This document shows, piece after piece, positions 5,426 to 7,097 of a DNA stretch of 7,097 bases (position 1 is its first letter; every line of letters begins with the position of its first letter). Source of the DNA: an uncultured Anaerolineae bacterium (GTDB lineage Bacteria > Chloroflexota > Anaerolineae > B4-G1 > DUEL01); assembly GCA_937942115.1 (NCBI GenBank), contig CALDFY010000244.1, positions 1-7,097 on the forward strand, given 5' to 3'. A program made the translations under genes and the position numbers. The notes beneath the pieces were generated by a model. It had not been told where the DNA came from. It saw nothing but the letters and a program-made list of their open reading frames with translations, and did no database searches.

Positions 5426-6226
5426 ATGCTGGCTAAGCGGATCATCCCCTGCCTGGATGTCAAAGATGGGCGGGTGGTCAAGGGTGTCCGTTTCGTCAAC
5501 TTGCGGGATGCGGGCGACCCGGTGGAAAATGCCCGTTTCTATAACGCCGAAGGGGCCGACGAACTGGTCTTCCTGGACATCTCGGCCACGCCGGAGGGCC
5601 GGGCTACGACGGTGGAGAAGGTGCATCAGGTGGCCGCTCAGGTCTTCATGCCCCTCACCGTCGGCGGAGGAGTGCGCACTGTGGAGGACGTGCGCACTCT
5701 ACTGTTGGCCGGCGCCGACAAGGTGAGCATCAACACCGCGGCCGTCCGTAACCCCCGCTTGCTGCGCGAGGCAGCGGAGCGCTTCGGCAGTCAGTGTATC
5801 GTCATCGCGATAGATGCCCGGCGGGTCGCCGATGCCCCCCTTCGCTGGCAGGTCTACATAAACGGCGGACGCACGCCCACCGGGCTGGATGCCGTGGAGT
5901 GGGCTGTGCAGACGGTTGAGATGGGGGCCGGCGAGGTGCTCTTGACCAGTATGGACGCCGACGGGACCCTGGCGGGGTATGACCTGGCTCTGACTCGCGC
6001 AGTGGCCGAGGCGGTGCCGGTGCCCGTCATTGCCAGTGGAGGGGCTGGAAATCTGGAGCATTTCGCCCAGGTCCTCACCGAGGGCAAAGCCGATGCCGCT
6101 CTGGCGGCCTCCCTGTTCCACGACCGCGTGCTGAGCATCGGCCAGGTGAAGGCTTACCTGTCAGAACGAGGCATTCCCGTCAGGCCGGTACCCGGATTCC
6201 CGACAAGTGCTCACCGAGGTGAATGA
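5426..6226 (+). CDS. hisF: Imidazole glycerol phosphate synthase, cyclase subunit
   Basis: This TIM-barrel subunit joins ammonia from HisH to PRFAR and splits it into IGP (to histidine) and AICAR (recycled to purines). The 266 residues carry the catalytic pair D11 (CLDVKDG) and D130 (AIDARR). The gate residues at the ammonia channel mouth, R5, E46, K99 and E170, match Thermotoga R5, E46, K99 and E167. Phosphate-binding sites VGGGVRT (79-85) and ASGGAGN (203-209) are intact. A roughly three-residue insertion lies between D130 and E170. The tail after RPVPG (253-257) is short and unconserved. The start at 5426 has GGAGG (5415-5419) six bases upstream; longer in-frame extensions reach into hisA and are not supported. 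The 22-base gap after hisA is the largest in the operon. Confidence 0.96.
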   Translation: MLAKRIIPCLDVKDGRVVKGVRFVNLRDAGDPVENARFYNAEGADELVFLDISATPEGRATTVEKVHQVAAQVFMPLTVGGGVRTVEDVRTLLLAGADKVSINTAAVRNPRLLREAAERFGSQCIVIAIDARRVADAPLRWQVYINGGRTPTGLDAVEWAVQTVEMGAGEVLLTSMDADGTLAGYDLALTRAVAEAVPVPVIASGGAGNLEHFAQVLTEGKADAALAASLFHDRVLSIGQVKAYLSERGIPVRPVPGFPTSAHRGE

Positions 6227-6876
6227 TGACCGATGAGCCGATTCAGATCAAGTTTGACGACAACGGATTAGTGCCGGTGGTGGTGCAAGATGCCGGTACC
6301 GACCGGGTATTAATGGTCGCCTGGATGAATGAAGAGGCGTTGCAGCGCACCCAGGAGACCGGCCAGGCTCACTTTTGGAGCCGCAGCCGGCAGGAACTAT
6401 GGCGCAAGGGGGCCACATCGGGCAACACCATGGATGTGCGCGAAATACTGGTGGATTGCGATGCCGATACGCTGCTGCTCCGGGTGGACCCCGCCGGTCC
6501 TGCCTGCCATACCGGGAGGGAGAGCTGCTTTTACCGGAAATTACAGCCATCCGTCCTGGAGACCCTGTTTGCCATCATCCTTGACCGGCAGGCAAACCCA
6601 CGCCCCGGCTCCTACACAGTCCGATTGCTGGAGGCCGGCGAGGACGAGATCCTCAAAAAAGTGGGCGAAGAGGCGATGGAAGTCATTTTAGCCGCCAAGG
6701 GGCAGGGGGACCGGCGGCTCATCGCCGAAATCGCCGACCTCGTTTACCACCTGTTGGTGCTGTTGGCTGCGCGGGGTCTATCTCTGGCCGATGTGGAAGA
6801 CGAATTGGCGCATCGGGGCATCCGTCTTTCCCCGGTTAGATTGCCAGGGACCTCCCGGCGGGAGTCCACCGGGTAA
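6223..6876 (+). CDS. hisIE: Bifunctional PR-AMP cyclohydrolase / PR-ATP pyrophosphatase
   Basis: This fusion performs steps two and three. The C-terminal HisE domain removes pyrophosphate from PR-ATP, and the N-terminal HisI domain opens the PR-AMP purine ring to give ProFAR. HisI spans about residues 8-108, with VAWMNEEAL (32-40), SRSRQELWRKGATSGN (53-68), the metal motif DCDAD (78-82) and zinc cysteines C79, C95 and C102. HisE, an all-alpha MazG-like domain, spans about 110-205, with KKVGEEAMEV (145-154) and EIADLVYHLLVLL (169-181) supplying acidic metal ligands. Length (217) is normal for the fusion. The start is ambiguous: ATG 6223 overlaps the hisF stop by four bases, while ATG 6226 is better spaced (six bases) from GAGG at 6216-6219; they differ by one Met. 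It is the last gene of the operon. Confidence 0.96.
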   Translation: MMTDEPIQIKFDDNGLVPVVVQDAGTDRVLMVAWMNEEALQRTQETGQAHFWSRSRQELWRKGATSGNTMDVREILVDCDADTLLLRVDPAGPACHTGRESCFYRKLQPSVLETLFAIILDRQANPRPGSYTVRLLEAGEDEILKKVGEEAMEVILAAKGQGDRRLIAEIADLVYHLLVLLAARGLSLADVEDELAHRGIRLSPVRLPGTSRRESTG

Positions 6877-7097
6877 CGCAGGCAGATGGTCCGGTGGCAC
6901 TAACGGGTGCATCCGGTAATTCCATTGAACTTCGTAACTACCTACGCCAGGGGCTAAAAGCCCAATGGCCCTAACTTTTTCGGCGCGCTGGCCTCACCCC
7001 TCCCCCGGCTCCCCCATAGGCGTTAACTTAAGGGTGGCTTCGGCTCTCCGCTTCCCGCCGCCTCGGGCGCCGATGGGAAATCGGCCTCCCCTGGGGG
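6877..7097. other. Intergenic tail after the operon
   Basis: I see no gene. The stretch has a C-rich run (6990-7016) resembling the one near 205-230, a TAGGCGTTAACTTAAG segment (7017-7032) holding two adjacent palindromic hexamers, and a hairpin GCCGAT/ATCGGC (7069-7074 with 7080-7085). No clear promoter is visible before the window ends. Confidence 0.5.
6949..6980 (+). terminator. Weak possible operon terminator
   Basis: GGGCT (6951-6955) pairs with AGCCC (6959-6963) around an AAA loop. A run of five T follows at 6976-6980, but 12 bases after the stem. An alternative pairing of AGGG (6949-6952) with CCCT (6969-6972) would bring the stem closer to the T run. The geometry is poor, so the real end of the his transcript may lie beyond the window or depend on Rho. 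Confidence 0.25.

Noticed and set aside
6848..6867. GC-rich hairpin at the end of hisIE as the operon terminator
   Set aside because: It forms a 5+3-bp stem but has no T-tract after it and lies within the coding sequence.

Overview
The window holds a compact, complete-looking histidine biosynthesis operon on the plus strand: hisG, hisD, hisB, hisH, hisA, hisF and hisIE, from 1091 to 6876. It is preceded by about 1.1 kb with no convincing ordinary gene but several regulatory and repeat structures. The DNA is GC-rich. The gene set (long-form HisG with its own C-terminal domain, monofunctional HisB, fused HisIE) and the general look suggest a GC-rich non-enteric bacterium, perhaps a Chloroflexota lineage. 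That taxonomic guess rests on style only and is weak.

The main regulatory find is upstream of hisG. A sigma70-type promoter (869-896) is followed almost at once by a 24-codon reading frame (921-995) whose product begins MHIQARHHHH. Next comes a strong rho-independent terminator (1034-1072) ending just before the hisG ribosome binding site. The 5' arm of that terminator is perfectly complementary over 11 bases to a segment inside the leader reading frame (965-975). That segment can alternatively be masked by a helix whose other strand starts one base after the last His codon. This is the full set of parts for histidine attenuation by ribosome stalling, as in enteric his operons but with an unrelated leader sequence.

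Region by region: 10-146 is a near-consensus promoter followed about 100 nt later by a strong intrinsic terminator, so it is a candidate small RNA or an orphaned leader. 219-261 is a near-perfect foldback palindrome. 274-558 is bounded by 25-base inverted repeats (24 of 25 matching) and is probably a MITE-like or IS-derived element. 559-868 is GC-rich with no supported gene. 869-1090 is the his promoter, leader peptide and attenuator. 1091-6876 is the operon. 6877-7097 is intergenic, with small hairpins and no strong terminator.

The seven genes encode eight of the ten activities from PRPP plus ATP to histidine: HisG makes PR-ATP, HisIE makes PR-AMP and then ProFAR, HisA isomerises it to PRFAR, HisHF makes IGP and AICAR, HisB dehydrates IGP, and HisD oxidises histidinol. 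The aminotransferase (hisC) and histidinol-phosphate phosphatase are absent and must be encoded elsewhere. Gene order equals the enteric order without hisC. Four of the six junctions are short ATGA-type overlaps, pointing to translational coupling.
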